Shown here: positions 34,167 through 45,924 of the stretch, piece by piece | Layout: every line of letters starts with the position of its first letter | Position numbering within the stretch: position 1 is the first letter of the stretch | Assembly: GCA_015501055.1 (NCBI GenBank) | Contig: JADNYV010000127.1 | Coordinates: forward strand, 1-64,000 | Length of the DNA stretch: 64,000 nt | Source of the DNA: Mucidula mucida | Lineage: Eukaryota > Basidiomycota > Agaricomycetes > Agaricales > Physalacriaceae | Direction of reading: 5' to 3' | Notes under the pieces: generated by a model | Database searches by the model: none | Told to the model about the DNA's origin: nothing | What the model saw: the letters and a program-made list of their open reading frames with translations, nothing else | Program-made: the position numbers and the translations under genes

Positions 34167-35373
34167 CTAGATTTTCACTGCGTGTACGTGGTAGAAGAGG
34201 CTGTATTGCTTGACACCACCGTCCGTCAACTGCGTTCTGGCTTCTGATTCCAAAGCGTTGACTTCCTCTTCTGATAGGCCGTGTGCCAAGTACAGTCCGT
34301 GCGCAGATTTGATGATTTCCTGAATCAATTCGTCAGATCAGGGATATGGGACCTGTGGAAAGTTGAAACGCACAAGTCCATTATCTCTCCCAGAAGTGCG
34401 TCCATCAATCAGAGGGGACATCGGAACCCAGAGTGGCTGATAGACGACATCCTTGAAGGCACCGTGTTTCTCGATAAGAGAATGAACTAGTTCTCCTGCC
34501 TAATTCGTTGGGTTCAGCGACATGTACTAACAACGCGATCTGATTTACCTCGGGGCTCCCACCTCGTTTCTTGATCGCGTCTCTGGCGATGGCTAAGTAG
34601 TGACTCCATCCCTTGAAGTCAGAGGCAATACGTGTCTTGTTCTCATCATACGCCTGAAAATCGTATTCGAGGACGTCGACAACTCCGCCGGACTTGACGA
34701 CACGGCTAATCTCATCAATCACAACGGCGTAATCTGGTATCTGGAGCTCGGTCAGAACTTCGGGCTTGTCGAGTGGTCGAGCATCAACTTACACCTTGTG
34801 CGATAAGGCGCGCGTGCACGGCGTCGAACTTGCCGTAGAAGGGCTGGAGACCTTGATTGATGTCGTGGATTTCCCAACTGATTGAGTTCAACTCGTTCAG
34901 AGATATGTTCAAGGCAAATGACAGACCCCTCACCTCGCGTTCTTTGGGAGCAAGCTGATGAAAAAGTATTTGGTAAACAGATCGTTGTTCCTCGAGAGAT
35001 TTGTTACGACTCACGACGACTTGATTGGAACGAGATCAATTCCGACAAATGTACTGCTTGGGAAGTCTCTGGCGGCATCCAGCAACCTGTTGAATCATCT
35101 CAGTCCAAATGATATCGAACTTGATGTGTCCCTGCAGCTTACCAGCTACCGCTTCCGGCACCTATATCGAGGCATTTCTTTGCGGAATCGCTCTTCAGGA
35201 CCTGGACAAGGGGCAGCGGATAGCCTCCCGCCGCATCTTGAAGCATGTTGTGTTGTAGATCTGTGGAGTGGTCATCATAATTCAAATGGTACTATACAGA
35301 TTGGCTGCAAACCGAGGCGGCTGAGCTCATGCGCATCAGCAGGCGAGTCGAGAAGGTATGCATGTTCTGTCAT
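34167..35373 (-). CDS. Class I SAM-dependent methyltransferase
   Basis: Read from ATG 35373 (MTEHAYLLDSPADAHELSRL), spliced exons give DLQHNMLQDAAGGYPLPLVQ and then motif I as CLDIGAGSGSW. Next are FVGIDLVPIK (post-I acidic Asp), WEIHDINQGLQPFYGKFDAV (motif II), VIDEISRVVKSGGVVDVLEY (motif III) and a C-terminal part ending YSLFYHVHAVKI at 34167. This is the usual layout of fungal type-11/25 methyltransferases that modify small molecules. Near 34350 a TGA lies in frame between VPYP and SDELIQEI; a 33-base intron or a lesion must be assumed there. It is on the same strand as, and 255 bases downstream of, the flavin monooxygenase, so both may work on one product. Confidence 0.8.
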
Positions 35374-35628
35374 CTTTGAAAGAGTTGTTTCAATGTCCAG
35401 GTTGTCGTGGGTTGAAGTAAGCTGGACGAAGCTGATGGCAGATGATGTTAAGCTTAAGCGCCATAGATGAACAAAAATTGTTGATGCTTCGAAGGATGCT
35501 AAGCCATGTTGAGCGGTGGGAGCTCATTATCCTACTACGGCATCTTAGACATTCAATGAAGCATTTCCCTATGTCAACTATGCATACTATTGATAAGATG
35601 CTCCTGTGCCTAACTTGGCTTAGATACC

Positions 35629-37953
35629 TCACGCCGAGTAGCGCGGTCCAAACACGCCCAGAGACATTGCTTTGATCTCTGATGACATTGAGTTGGGAAC
35701 TGATCGAAAGGCAAAGGAACCCACGTAACGCGACGTGCTTTGAATGGAAGCGACATAGCGCCAGAGTTCCTGCAGGAACTATATCAATGATGAGCCAAAG
35801 ATGTGATGTCGAGATACTTGCCTGTCATGTACCAAAGTCCGGATATGCCGAGATCGCCCCAGCAACCTCGTACTTCACCTTCTTCATTCAGTCCACAGAT
35901 AGGCTTGCATTGGTCAGCGACATCGCCACCACAGACATGACGAATTATCTCTTTCGGGTCTCCGCATCTGACCAATATCATCAATATTTAGTCCATCAGA
36001 GGGTAATCGCGGCTTACCCAGTGGCGCATATGACAAGGTCTGCAGGTAGCTCTTCCCCATCACAAAACTTCACTCCATCTTGTGTGAAGTGATCAATCTC
36101 GCAGTTGTTCTTCAATTTAATGTGGCCGTCAACAATCAGTTGACTGGCTCCGACGTCTAGAACCAAATCTTAAAAATGACAGGATGATAACGGAAGCGTA
36201 AGCAATTACCTATGTAGTATCCACCTAGCTTCTCGAGACCAAGCAGGAAATAACCTGTGTCCTTGATGCCACGACTAAGCCGAAATCCACGGGATCGGAG
36301 TCCAGTCAAGAGCTCTCTAGAGGCGCTGAATGTGATGTTTTGGACACACACTACAAATGTCTTACGCATCATGTTCCTCGATGGCTAAAGTCTGGTGCTG
36401 AGCGATTTCAGTCGCGACAACGGTAGGGAACGACGCTACCAGCCTGTCCGCGACGTCAGTCGGCGGTCCATTCTTGGAATACAGTCCTTTCAGTGAACGC
36501 AATCAGTGGCGCACATACTAGCCATAAGTACTAGTTTGGCACCTTCTAAAATATACTTCAGTGCCGCAGCTTGGCTCATCACATAAGTCGGACCACGTTG
36601 GAACATCGTTACGTCGGCGCCATTTGTATAGAGGTCGGCCGCGATATCATGAGCAGACGTGCCGGATCCAATTATGAAGACGCGCCGACGTTGTCCGGGA
36701 CTAGCGGCAATGGTCCTTCGAAAGGCATTTGAATGAAGTATTGTGCCGCGGAAGTTGTCCTACAGGCACATTCAATTAAAATCCCAGATTTCGCGTTGGC
36801 AGACTGACCATGCCTGCATAAGTTGGAGTAGAGCCTTGATCATCGCCGATGCCAGTAGCGAAGACGATATGTTCGACGTTGAGTTGGCGAGTGAAGCCGT
36901 CCTCTCGTTCCACGGTTACATCCCAGGAGTTGTCCGACCTCTGAGTTGCATTACTCACGGTCGACGAGGTCCACACGTTCAAGTTCAAGGAAGCGGCATA
37001 CTGCTCGAGCCAATCTGCAAACTGAAAAATGGCGTTGTAAATCTGTTGGTCAGAATGATGATGTGCACTTACCTCTGCAGCCGACATATAACGTGGCCCA
37101 GTGTCAGGAAATCTAAAGACCTCTGTCAGGGATAACAGTAAGGTCAACAACTGTCAAACTCACGGAATACGTGGTAGATGATCGTGGTCTTGAAAAAATT
37201 CAATACCAATAGGCCGAGCAAACCCATGGTGCCTACCTACGGGAAAATGCAGACACAACGACTCGTAACGTTGGCGCCATTTATCGCCAAGTCTCTGCGT
37301 CTTCTCCACGACCAACGTGGGAACATGCAACTGCTGTAAATGGCTAGCAAGGCCAAGTCCGCTCTGAGCACCTCCAACGATAAGTACGGTTGGAGGGAGA
37401 TCTATCGATTCGCCCAAATTCGTGGAATGGTTTCCGACGTTTAAATCCCGCAGTGATTCCAAGTTCGTAAACCTGACGGCCTGAGGGCGTCAGCACTGTC
37501 AGATAAACAATCATATACTTACACAGAGTGCGCTTTCCAGCTTCCCTCCGGAGTCGGGACTAGATGAACAAGGCCAGAACAACTTCCAGCTTTAGTCTCG
37601 AAGTCGAAGAAGGTCTGAATCCAAGCCGCGTCAGGAAAGGGCTGTTGCAAGCTTATTGTTTCCTCGCGTAACCGAAGACGGTTCAAGTCGGCAAGATGCA
37701 AGCACGCCGACAAGAATTCGCGGATCTGCGCTGCATCATGAAACGTACGAAAATCCCAGGTGAGCGAGAGCATATCGCGCCAGAAACATCGCTCTGCAAA
37801 TAAAGCGAGAATTCTCTCGACATCCTGAGACACGATAGCTGATTCGAAGGCGGCGAACCAAGTCGATATCAACGCGTGAATCGCGTCAGAGGTCAGAGCG
37901 GAAACATCCAAGTTTGATTGTAAGAGACTTGGAAAAGTTGATGCGTGATGCAT
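35629..37953 (-). CDS. Flavin-containing monooxygenase with N-terminal NTF2-like domain
   Basis: ATG 37953 (MHHASTFPSLL). Residues about 25-140 form an NTF2/SnoaL-like domain (FAERCFWRDMLSLTWDFRTF is its typical core). The FAD Rossmann motif follows as VLIVGGAQSGLGLASHL, then EKTQRLGDKWRQRYESLCLH, and the NADPH Rossmann motif VFIIGSGTSAHDIAADL. Last come TYVMSQAA, an ATG motif in DLVICATG, GLWYMTG and FHSKHVALQIKAM near the end at PRYSA. The introns checked keep the frame, including the last one that joins HVAL to QIKA. The family (class B, Baeyer-Villiger/N-oxygenase-like) inserts one O2 atom using NADPH; the substrate is unknown. It shares a 417-base divergent promoter with the P450 at 38371. 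Confidence 0.9.
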
Positions 37954-38370
37954 TGAGGGATAGCCAGAAGAAATCCGCGGAGAGAAACAACGTATCGATT
38001 GTACGCTTTCTTATCCTACATTTGAAGGAACGCCGCATACTGAGATAACGTTGAATGTTAAACGGTCGCGGTGATGATGGCATGTGGTTTGCGTCGGCAG
38101 AAGCCGGACGGACTGTGGTTTTGTAACTTGTTACCCTGTGTTCTCATTCTCGCACTCGACTTCCACCCCTCATGCGTGCCGCGGAAATTACATGTTACCG
38201 AAGGGAAATCTATCCGTTCCCCAAGCGGGTAATGCTCGGGCTATTGTGGTTCTTCCGACATGAGAAAAGTCTGAACTTGCTTCACCGAGTCTGACAGGTC
38301 GCTGCTCTCGTGCTGATGGAAGCAGTTTTTTGAGCAAACACATTTGCTCAGACTTATCTTAGCAGGATCC
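37954..38370. promoter_or_regulatory. Divergent promoter region between monooxygenase and P450
   Basis: The 417 bases separating two divergently transcribed oxidase genes. It is long enough for one shared control region. No specific factor site was identified. Confidence 0.4.
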
Positions 38371-40564
38371 ATGATGAATTACGCTTATTCGTTGGTGGTA
38401 GGAATTGCTTTTGCTATCGTAGTTTGGTGTATTTCACGGTATGACCGCCGTATGCCCCACCCGCCGGGGCCTAAGCCGAGCTTCCTCGTCGGCAATCTTG
38501 CGGATATGCCGACGGAAAGCCAGTGGCTGGCCGTCCACGAATGGTTCCAGAAATATGTAAGTAAAATCGGTTTTCTTGTATGTATTGTCTTGATAAATTC
38601 GCGTACAGGGTCTGTTACGCGCGTTGGATGTGCTGACTGTCGACCTGAGACTCTGTTAGGTGACTTGGTCTACATTTCCGTCTTGGGGCAACCAATGGTC
38701 TTTGTGGGTTCGGCCAAACGAGCAGCAGAAATGTTTGATAAACGATCTGCCATCTACTCCTCGCGACCCAGGTGGCCCATGGTTGTCGAACTGTACGTCA
38801 TTCTACATCGTTCCTTCAGGCTTTGGGAGGCATTGACGCGTATCTCAAGGATAGGTTTGAGTTACAGTATCACGAGCATGCCCTACGGTACGCGGTTTCG
38901 GGTTCTGCGTTGGCGACTGCACGAACCTTATTCTTTGTGATTAGGCCAGAAATGGAGGGCGCACCGAAAGTTGCTGCACGACTACTTCAGCGCCGGGAGA
39001 ATCCATCAGTATCACGCCGTGCAGCTAAACGAAACACATAATTTCTTGAGGAGGTTGTTAGAAACTCCCGAGCAGTTCATGGATCACATTCGTCTCCTTT
39101 TCGCCGCGATAATCATGGATGTGACGTATGGCATCAAGGTCAACAGTATCGACGACCAGTTCATTCTCGCAGCGCAATCATTGTTTGACGCAATTGCCAC
39201 TGCGGGCACTCCAGGTTCGTAGCATCTTCCTGTCGTCGTCGTCATTCTCAAAGACTTTCAGGTGCTTTCTGGGTCGACGCCATTCCGGCTCTCAAATTTG
39301 TTCCCAGCTGGTTTCCAGGTGCCGGCTTTCAAAAAAAGGCGGCGGTATGGCGAGCAACTTCTGATACATTCGCGCAACGACCTTTTGATGCCCTGAAAGC
39401 CGCTATGGCGAGTAGCCTTATCAGTCGTTCAAGATCTTAACTAACGACGTATTGTCTTCGTTAGGATCAAGGAACTGCCGCGCCATCGGTGGCACGAAGT
39501 ATGCTGGAAGACATTTCACCAAGCGAAACATCGTCGAGAGCTGAATTCGAGTACCGAGCTCAAAGCGTCGCTGCATCAATGTATGCGGGTGGGTCTGACA
39601 CGACGATGGCCACAATTCAGTTCTTCTTCCTTGCGATGACATGTTACCCTGAGGTTCAGAAGAAGGCACAGGTACAGTTTATCCTTTATCCTCCACAAAA
39701 CGTCTTCATTCTCAATTCATTCAGCTTGAACTGGATCAGATTCTAGGAGGAGAAAGACTACCTCTCTTTTCTGATCGTGCGTCTCTGCCTTACATCAACG
39801 CCGTTGTGAAGTACGCGATTTCATACATACGGATGTCTCCGCTCTCATCAATTACCACAGGGAGACCTTGAGGTGGCTCAATGTATCGCCTTTAGGTGAG
39901 TCTACTTCCCACACCGATAGCATTTCTTTGAACTTCTCGCAGGCGTACCCCACTACACTACTGCCGATGATGTGATTGACGGAATGTTGATACCGAAAGT
40001 GAAGCCATATTCACCTGCGAATTACTCTTCCCGCCAACTTATCTTTTGTCTATGTAGGGTTCCTTCGTGATGGGATCTATATGGTTCGTATTTCCAAGGG
40101 ATAGCTTGCATTTCTCCGCTGACGCGTCTCATACATCAGGACCATTCTCCACGATCCAAATGTCTTCCCAGAACCAATGGAATTCCGCCCAGAAAGATTT
40201 TCGGAGGAAGGTGTGGATCCTAGCCTTGTGGACACGGCCTTCGGGTTCGGAAGACGGTAAGCGTAGACCCGTAAGCAATCGCGTGAGTTTAAGCAGCCTT
40301 CGCCATAGTCAATGCCCTGGGAAATACTTCAGTGACTCCGCTCTATTCATTGTCATCGCCTCAGTCTTAACGGCATTTGATATCCGAGCGACGGGTGACG
40401 AAAAACCACAACCAGGCATGACTTCCGCTGCCGAATCGTGAGTGATTTAGTTCATGATTGTCACCGAGGCTGAGCAGAGTAGATACCCTCTTCCGTTCTC
40501 GTGCACGATCAAACCGCGTTCGAAAGTATTGGAAGACCTTGTACGTGACGCGGAAGCTGTCTAA
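38371..40564 (+). CDS. Cytochrome P450, microsomal
   Basis: ATG 38371 (MMNYAYSLVVGIAFAIVVWC, membrane anchor) is followed by MPHPPGPKPSFLVGNL. Spliced exons give SITSMPYGTRFRKWRAHRKL, the FPSWFPGAGF-type segment as FVPSWFPGAGFQ, the I-helix YAGGSDTTMA, the K-helix ETLR, the PERF motif FRPERF and the heme loop FGFGRRQCPGKY with Cys codon 40313-40315. All diagnostic residues are present and about a dozen introns are usable. The end is TAA 40562-40564. One weak point is the first donor near 38558: AAATATGTAAGT gives the right phase to GDLVYISVLG only if one G is restored or a one-base exon is used. It is the intact paralogue of 5042-7077. Probable role is hydroxylation of a secondary metabolite. 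Confidence 0.85.
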
Positions 40565-40799
40565 CGAGAGTGTACACCTAAGTCGTTTGAATTATATTGG
40601 CTTCGCCCGCTGTTCATCAGTCAGATATCACTGAGCTGGGAAACGCTCATCGCTCTTTGTAATTACTCAGTCGGTTCATTATCCGCGGTCAAACTGAAGT
40701 GGCCTACGACTAAGAATGGCAAGGATGAACTGATCGTCTACGCATGGTGATCGTCGTCGACCTAGCAGCTGACGATTCTGTGGAGGAGTTGTGTTTGCC
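40565..40799. other. Spacer before peptide gene 2
   Basis: P450 3' region and upstream region of the peptide gene; no other gene. Confidence 0.3.
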
Positions 40800-40806
40800 T
40801 ATATAA
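40800..40806 (+). promoter_or_regulatory. TATA box of small peptide gene 2
   Basis: TATATAA, 75 bases upstream of ATG 40875. Confidence 0.65.
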
Positions 40807-40874
40807 GACTTGCCATTATAGTCGAGTCTCTATCTACCAGAAAGGCAGACCCACACCAGAAATCTTTTGTTACC

Positions 40875-41058
40875 ATGAAATTCGCCGTCGTCATTGCTCT
40901 GTGCTTCGCCGCCCTCGTGCAGGCTAGCCCTGTCGCGGAGCCCGTCGCTGGTAGGTGCAATAGACTTGACTTGATTCGAATATTGAAGTCCTATTGCAGA
41001 GAACCTCGACCTCCCTCTTAGGGATGTCGATAGCCGCGAGCCCGCTGTCGGTTTCTGA
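40875..41058 (+). CDS. Small secreted peptide precursor, ENID-P family member 2
   Basis: Exons 40875-40950 and 41000-41058 with a 49-base intron (GTAGGT...GCAG), 44 residues. The signal peptide is MKFAVVIALCFAALVQA with a likely cleavage after Ala-x-Ala. A short SPVAEPVA linker precedes the splice, and exon 2 gives E-N-L-D-L-P-L-R followed by DVDSREPAVGF and a stop. The linker SPVAEPVA resembles IPVANPVA in member 3. The intron is in phase 1 (G/AG), exactly as in the other members. No paired Cys. Function unknown; the shape is that of a secreted mini-peptide or of a ribosomal-peptide precursor. Confidence 0.75.
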
Positions 41059-41601
41059 AGGACTCATTGTCTGTAAGTAATACTTTTGTTAGACGTTTGA
41101 GCGGGTTTGAACACTATCTCGTAGATGAACCGAAATCTCGGATGCGTTCAAACAAGGGGTTGAAGGTTCAACGAGTCTAAATAGTTTTTTGTTGTTCAGA
41201 GAATGAAACATGTGTTGTTGAAATTATGCCTTCTGCTGGCCTGTCTCCAGTGTCCAGCCGCCTGTCTTCTAAAAAGTTGAGATGGTGACAGGATGTGTGT
41301 GACGACAAGTACTCAACCAGCGACCGGCGACACCACGAATTCCAGAAGCTCAACGATTAGGACTGAACCGGGCCTGCAAGCTCTGTTTTTGACGCTCCTT
41401 TCAGCTGCCGCGCTTGACTCTCACGTTGACGGCGATAGACACTCGCGAAGTTAATTCTCTAGAACACCAGGGCTTCTAGGCGTCTATATCCTGCGAACTT
41501 TAGTAAGTACGTTCTGTTGAGACATCCTGGAAGCAAGACCGACTCCTGGGCCGCATTTCTCGTCGCCGCCATATCAGCATCACTACTTCCTCTGAACTAC
41601 T
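41059..41601. other. Intergenic, no supported gene
   Basis: No coding region with splice sites or domain. Confidence 0.3.
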
Positions 41602-41763
41602 ATTACCAAGGCTCTTATCGCTTTCGCTCTGTTTTTCACCGCCTCTGTCTATACTTCTTCAGCTCCCGCTGAAGGCGGCGCGTTCCCCTTCGACGATGAA
41701 GGCCTAAAGTCTTCACACTTTCCGTTGCCCGTGGCGGCTACAATTGTAGCGGTTTGGTGCTGA
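41602..41763 (+). pseudogene. Possible start-less small secreted peptide gene
   Basis: An open frame of 53 codons reads I-T-K-A-L-I-A-F-A-L-F-F-T-A-S-V-Y-T, a good signal-peptide core, then SSAPAEGGAFPFDDEGLKSS, ending at TGA 41761-41763. The expected ATG position holds ATT and no ATG lies upstream in frame. It lacks the ENID-P tail. It may be a decayed neighbour of the peptide family or chance. Confidence 0.25.
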
Positions 41764-42576
41764 CGATCTTCCACGTACTCTCACGTTATCCTCGGACACC
41801 ATCGTTTTCGACTCTGAGAGCAAGATTGCTATCTCTGAGTCTGAAAGAAATCTGTAGCGACTCAATTGTGACTCATGACTGAGGAACAGTCTGTGGAAGG
41901 CGCATGGTGGGTGCTCAGTACATACGAAGCTCTCGTTCAATGTCTGTTCTGTTGCGATCACCTCACCTCACCGCGGCGCCACGTTTTATCCGACTTCATT
42001 GAACAGTATACACGGGCTGGTATCTCCCATCATTGGGGCCAGAATCATCATGCATCTGTTGACAGCAATCGGAGCACGGCAACTGTCTGTTGATGGCAAA
42101 GTGAGTAGCGGTTATCTTTGCAGAGTACGTGCTGTACCTATCTTGATTGATGGAGTCTGTCAGTACATTTTCCTTTCAGAAACATTCTGATGGTACGCGA
42201 AGAAGAGGAGTATAGGGAGGTCACTTGCGCATACTACAAGCAGAACCAGCCGGTGTCAACTGAGCCGAAAAGTGAGTCAAGAGAGTATTCGTCAGACGCC
42301 GAGGGAATGTCGGTATTGCTCGACGTAGCAAAAATATTACTGCGGAGGCGTCTGACCATGTACAATTGAGACCGTAGGAAAACAAACGACGAGTCCCCGA
42401 CCGCAGAGTCGGATATCATACCACCCGAAATGAAAACTCCCAGAATAGAGGAACAATCCCATCTTCAGGTGACCGCGGAATCGATAGCTTCTTGCTAGAG
42501 AGGTATTTTCGGCTGATATTTGTGCAGGCGCGAAAAACGCGAACGAAGGAGGTAACATATCTGATGGGAACTCACA

Positions 42577-42582
42577 TATAAA
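42577..42582 (+). promoter_or_regulatory. TATA box of small peptide gene 3
   Basis: TATAAA, 77 bases upstream of ATG 42654. Confidence 0.65.
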
Positions 42583-42653
42583 CGAGTGCCCAGGTGTCTG
42601 TTACTTTTCATCGCCCACCTACACAAAGCGAAGAATCATCAGTCACTTTCACC

Positions 42654-42837
42654 ATGAGTTTCGCAGTTGTCTTCGCCTTCTTCCTCGCTGCCGTCGTGCA
42701 TGCCATACCCGTCGCGAACCCTGTCGCTGGTAAGGATCTGATATTTCATCATGACCATCCTCCTCAATCAGCGATACTTAGAGAACATCGACGTACCTCT
42801 CAAGGCAGACGCACTTGAGCCAGCCGTCGCGTTCTAA
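42654..42837 (+). CDS. Small secreted peptide precursor, ENID-P family member 3
   Basis: Exons 42654-42729 and 42782-42837 with a 52-base intron (GTAAGG...TTAG), 43 residues. The signal peptide is MSFAVVFAFFLAAVVHA and the linker IPVANPVA. The tail is E-N-I-D-V-P-L-K followed by ADALEPAVAF and a stop. It is the closest relative of member 2 (same exon-1 length of 76 bases, same PVA repeat, EPAV(G/A)F end), which points to a recent duplication of the pair. Lys takes the place of Arg at the eighth tail position. Confidence 0.75.
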
Positions 42838-43687
42838 ATGATAATTGCTCGTAAGTCATTCGAGTTCGAGTCGAGCGCCACCTCATCCTGACATCCTGCT
42901 AGTGTGCATATCTTGTTGATTAAATCCGTGTATACCCGCTACAATTGAGCGATTTTTTCACCTGTACAACTAAATTGAATGTTAAACAAATATTGCCAAT
43001 AAACGCAGTTGTAAGTAGAGCGGTCTTTAACGGACCAGAGGGCGTTGAGAAAGAACGTAGCAAAGTGTTAAGTGATATTTCACGACTTCAAGTCATGTTA
43101 TTAGATTATTTCGAGTGAACAGAGTGATAGTAAGTACCCACTGCGCTTTGCCACGAATACATGCCTTAGGAATATGCCAAGAAGGCAGCCGTCGCGACAG
43201 ACGAGCCAGCTGTAGTTCAAGAAGTTCCTCAAAGCCTGAGGAGTAAAGGGAAGTCCTAAAGTATGAGCCGTCGGTCCAATTTTCGGAGCGTCGTGGGTTT
43301 ATCGTGAACTCAAAACAGCTCAGAAACTGGTTGTAGGCAAGAAGAGTGATCGTCATGACCTGGTCGTGACAGGTGTAAGCGTTACATGACAGGGCCACGT
43401 GCTCGTCACTTGCTCTCATTGATCTTGCCTTGATCTCTTCGCTTTGTTCAATGTCTGGATGCCGACCAAGTCACCACTTTCGCGAGGGAAAGCGTAATCC
43501 ACATTGAACTGACTTCGACACCGCCCGATATGCACGGGGATACCATACTCACTAGAGCATACTTTACCATTGTCCAGGCTTCCTGAAAGGCGCTCTAGTC
43601 GACACCCTTGCTTCATCACGGAAAACGTTCCCTGCAGTGCGGTCACTGTAGTAAATGACGGTAAGACATTTACACTACGTTATGTGG
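42838..43687. other. Intergenic, no supported gene
   Basis: Two open minus-strand stretches (43419-43093 and 43646-43416) have no domain and no splice logic that I can support. Confidence 0.35.
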
Positions 43688-44747
43688 TTAATCATCCTGG
43701 AAAATAGGAGACGCAGCTAGAGCTGCAGCATAAGCCTCGCCGTCCATGTCTTCTTTATCCGTAGAACGAGCTACATGCGCCCACTTCTCTGCTTGCGCAA
43801 TCGTCTGCTGAGCTTGTCGCTTAATCAACCAGAGGGTGTCAGATCCAAACTGGATCCGCAAGGGGAGCTTGGGCTCGCTGGCAAGTTTGAAGAGGGCCTT
43901 CAAATCGTCAGCTATCCATCGTCCAAGATATGCCCGGGGACCTACCTCTGCCATACGATTCGGACTGCCCAGATGTGCGAAGTCTGCTTTCCCGAGTTCA
44001 CGAAACATAGCGGCCGGGTTGGTGGGATAATCGTAAGCAGGATGGACGACGGGGAGGATGTTTGCAGAGTTACCGCGCCATTCGCTGTCAAACCCTCCAG
44101 GCTGTATGATGGCGCCTTTAATATTCCACGCCGGATCCATCTCCTTGAGGAACGACTGGGTAAACCCTTCCAATGCTATCACCAACAATCGTTCGGTGCT
44201 GATCTTCGACTCACAGACAGACATTTCAGCGACTTACCGAATTTACTGGAGTTGTAGTACGATATGAGAGGGTTGGCAGTGTATCCCCCTGCTGTACTAA
44301 TGTTAAAGAGATATCCCCCTGTCTTTTGCTCGCGGAAAATCCTTGCGATCTGAGGAATCCAGTCAGCCTGTGCCAGGACAAGTCATCGCGCTCATACCTC
44401 CTTCATAATATAAACCGGACCCCAGAATTTCACCTCGAATAGCTGGCGCGCATCCGAGAGGGCAGTGCCTTCGACTTCGCCGAATATGGCATAACCTGCG
44501 TTGTTGACGACGACATCCATTCGGCCGAAATGCTTTACGACACGATTCAGCGTTTCTACCACCTCTTTTGATTGGTGAGGTCCAATGTAAGTGGGAGGAG
44601 CTGATCTGGATAACGCTCTTGGAGAGACGCCAGGCCTGCAGCGTTGCGCGATGTGGCAGCAACGCGTTCCCCGGCTGCGAGGACTCTTTCGAGGATGGCT
44701 TTACCGAGCCCGGTGGAAGTTCCAGTAACGAACCAGACCCGAGACAT
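43688..44747 (-). CDS. Short-chain dehydrogenase/reductase (possible frameshift)
   Basis: ATG 44747 (MSRVWFVTGTSTGLGKAI) carries the NAD(P)-binding T-G-x-x-x-G-x-G. Next come DVVVNNAGYAIFGEVEGT (NNAG motif), GGYLFNISTAGGYTANP (catalytic Ser strand) and YYNSSKFALEGF with the catalytic Tyr-x-x-x-Lys. The C-terminal part with IQPGGFDSEWRG extends to SPIFQDD, stop at 43688. Length is about 310 residues, normal for the atypical SDR group of fungi. The frame slips by one base at about 44577, in DLTNQK/EVVETLNR, next to a short A-run, either a lesion or an assembly indel. It would oxidise or reduce an alcohol/carbonyl using NAD(P); the substrate is unknown. Confidence 0.8.
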
Positions 44748-45843
44748 TGTTTGAATGTCGAGTATATCTTCCTGGGCCCTTTATAGCTGTCTGTTTCTTA
44801 ATATCGCAACCGTCAGCATCTATCACGACACATACGTCTCGCGCCGGGCAGCCACGTCCTCAATTGCCTTCGAGCATACACCGCGGCCGTTGGGAATGCA
44901 ATCACTTAGCAGTTGCCATTGATTCACGTTATGAGCGCGCAACTATTCCCCGGCCAAAGAGGGTTTCAGCACTGACTTTGGGCGCTGGGGCATTTGGCAT
45001 CCTAAAGTAGGTCAAGCTTCTTCTCAGTCCTCGATGACTTTACGAGATACTCAGATCGTTCAGGACCAATCCTTATGACTCTGGAAACACGCGTTCGCAA
45101 TAACGGCGGTGGGATACCTCGATCTTGTGGATAGATGTGGCGTCCATTCGATGTCGGCTCACACAGAATCAGTCGCCGCAAGAGCGGGGCGATATTATTA
45201 CATCACAATGCGACGAGAAGGCCGGTTCTTGAAATTTCCCGGTCTGTATGCAACAGTTATTCGACTTACAGGCGGAGGTAGAACATCCATCTACTGGTGA
45301 AAGTCTTGCTGGGAAATAGCAGGCTGCCGAGCTTCCGGACCCGGTCGGATGTAGCATGGATTACAGACTTGTTTCCTCCACTTTTTCTACTCGAGTCTAT
45401 GTACCCGCCCTTCTAGAGAACAGCTATGAGGTATTTTCTCATCGTGCGTGGTCGGAAACTGAATTTCGGTTTTGAAGTTTAGGAGTGACTCTAGCTAGCT
45501 TATTATTAGCGCAAGGCGCTGCTGCTACCTCGAACGCCTCTGCGGATCTTCGCTATGATCAGCGCTACAGGACCATTCGGAATGGCATTCGGAGCCTCGG
45601 ACTTTGGATGAAAGTGACTGATCAACGTCTTGTCGCTGATCGGAGGGACGCGATCCTCACGAGCTCGTGTACACCAAATCTATATCTCCCAAACGAAGCA
45701 TACTACTAAGTCGGGACGCGGACACTTTCGTTGGCCGACAACACGAACAGATTGCTGCCTGAGTCTACCGTGGAATTATAACGGCGGGGTCGTCATACTT
45801 CTCGAGTCGATTCGTATTCCTAATATGAAGCCAGGACCAAGAG
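44748..45843. other. Intergenic with possible gene debris
   Basis: At 45390-45475 a plus-strand stretch reads YVPALLENSYEVFSHRAWSE, which looks protein-like but is isolated. An open stretch at 45485-45709 has no domain. No gene can be assembled. Confidence 0.3.
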
Positions 45844-45849
45844 TATAAG
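45844..45849 (+). promoter_or_regulatory. TATA box of small peptide gene 4
   Basis: TATAAG, 81 bases upstream of ATG 45925. Confidence 0.55.
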
Positions 45850-45924
45850 TACATTGGCCGCGAGCACTCAGGACACCGACACCCAGTATCCTGCCTCGCC
45901 ACTGCGACTCTTAATACACTCACC

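Noticed and set aside
45390..45709. Possible secreted enzyme fragment
   Set aside because: Two protein-like stretches do not join by plausible introns and show no recognisable domain.
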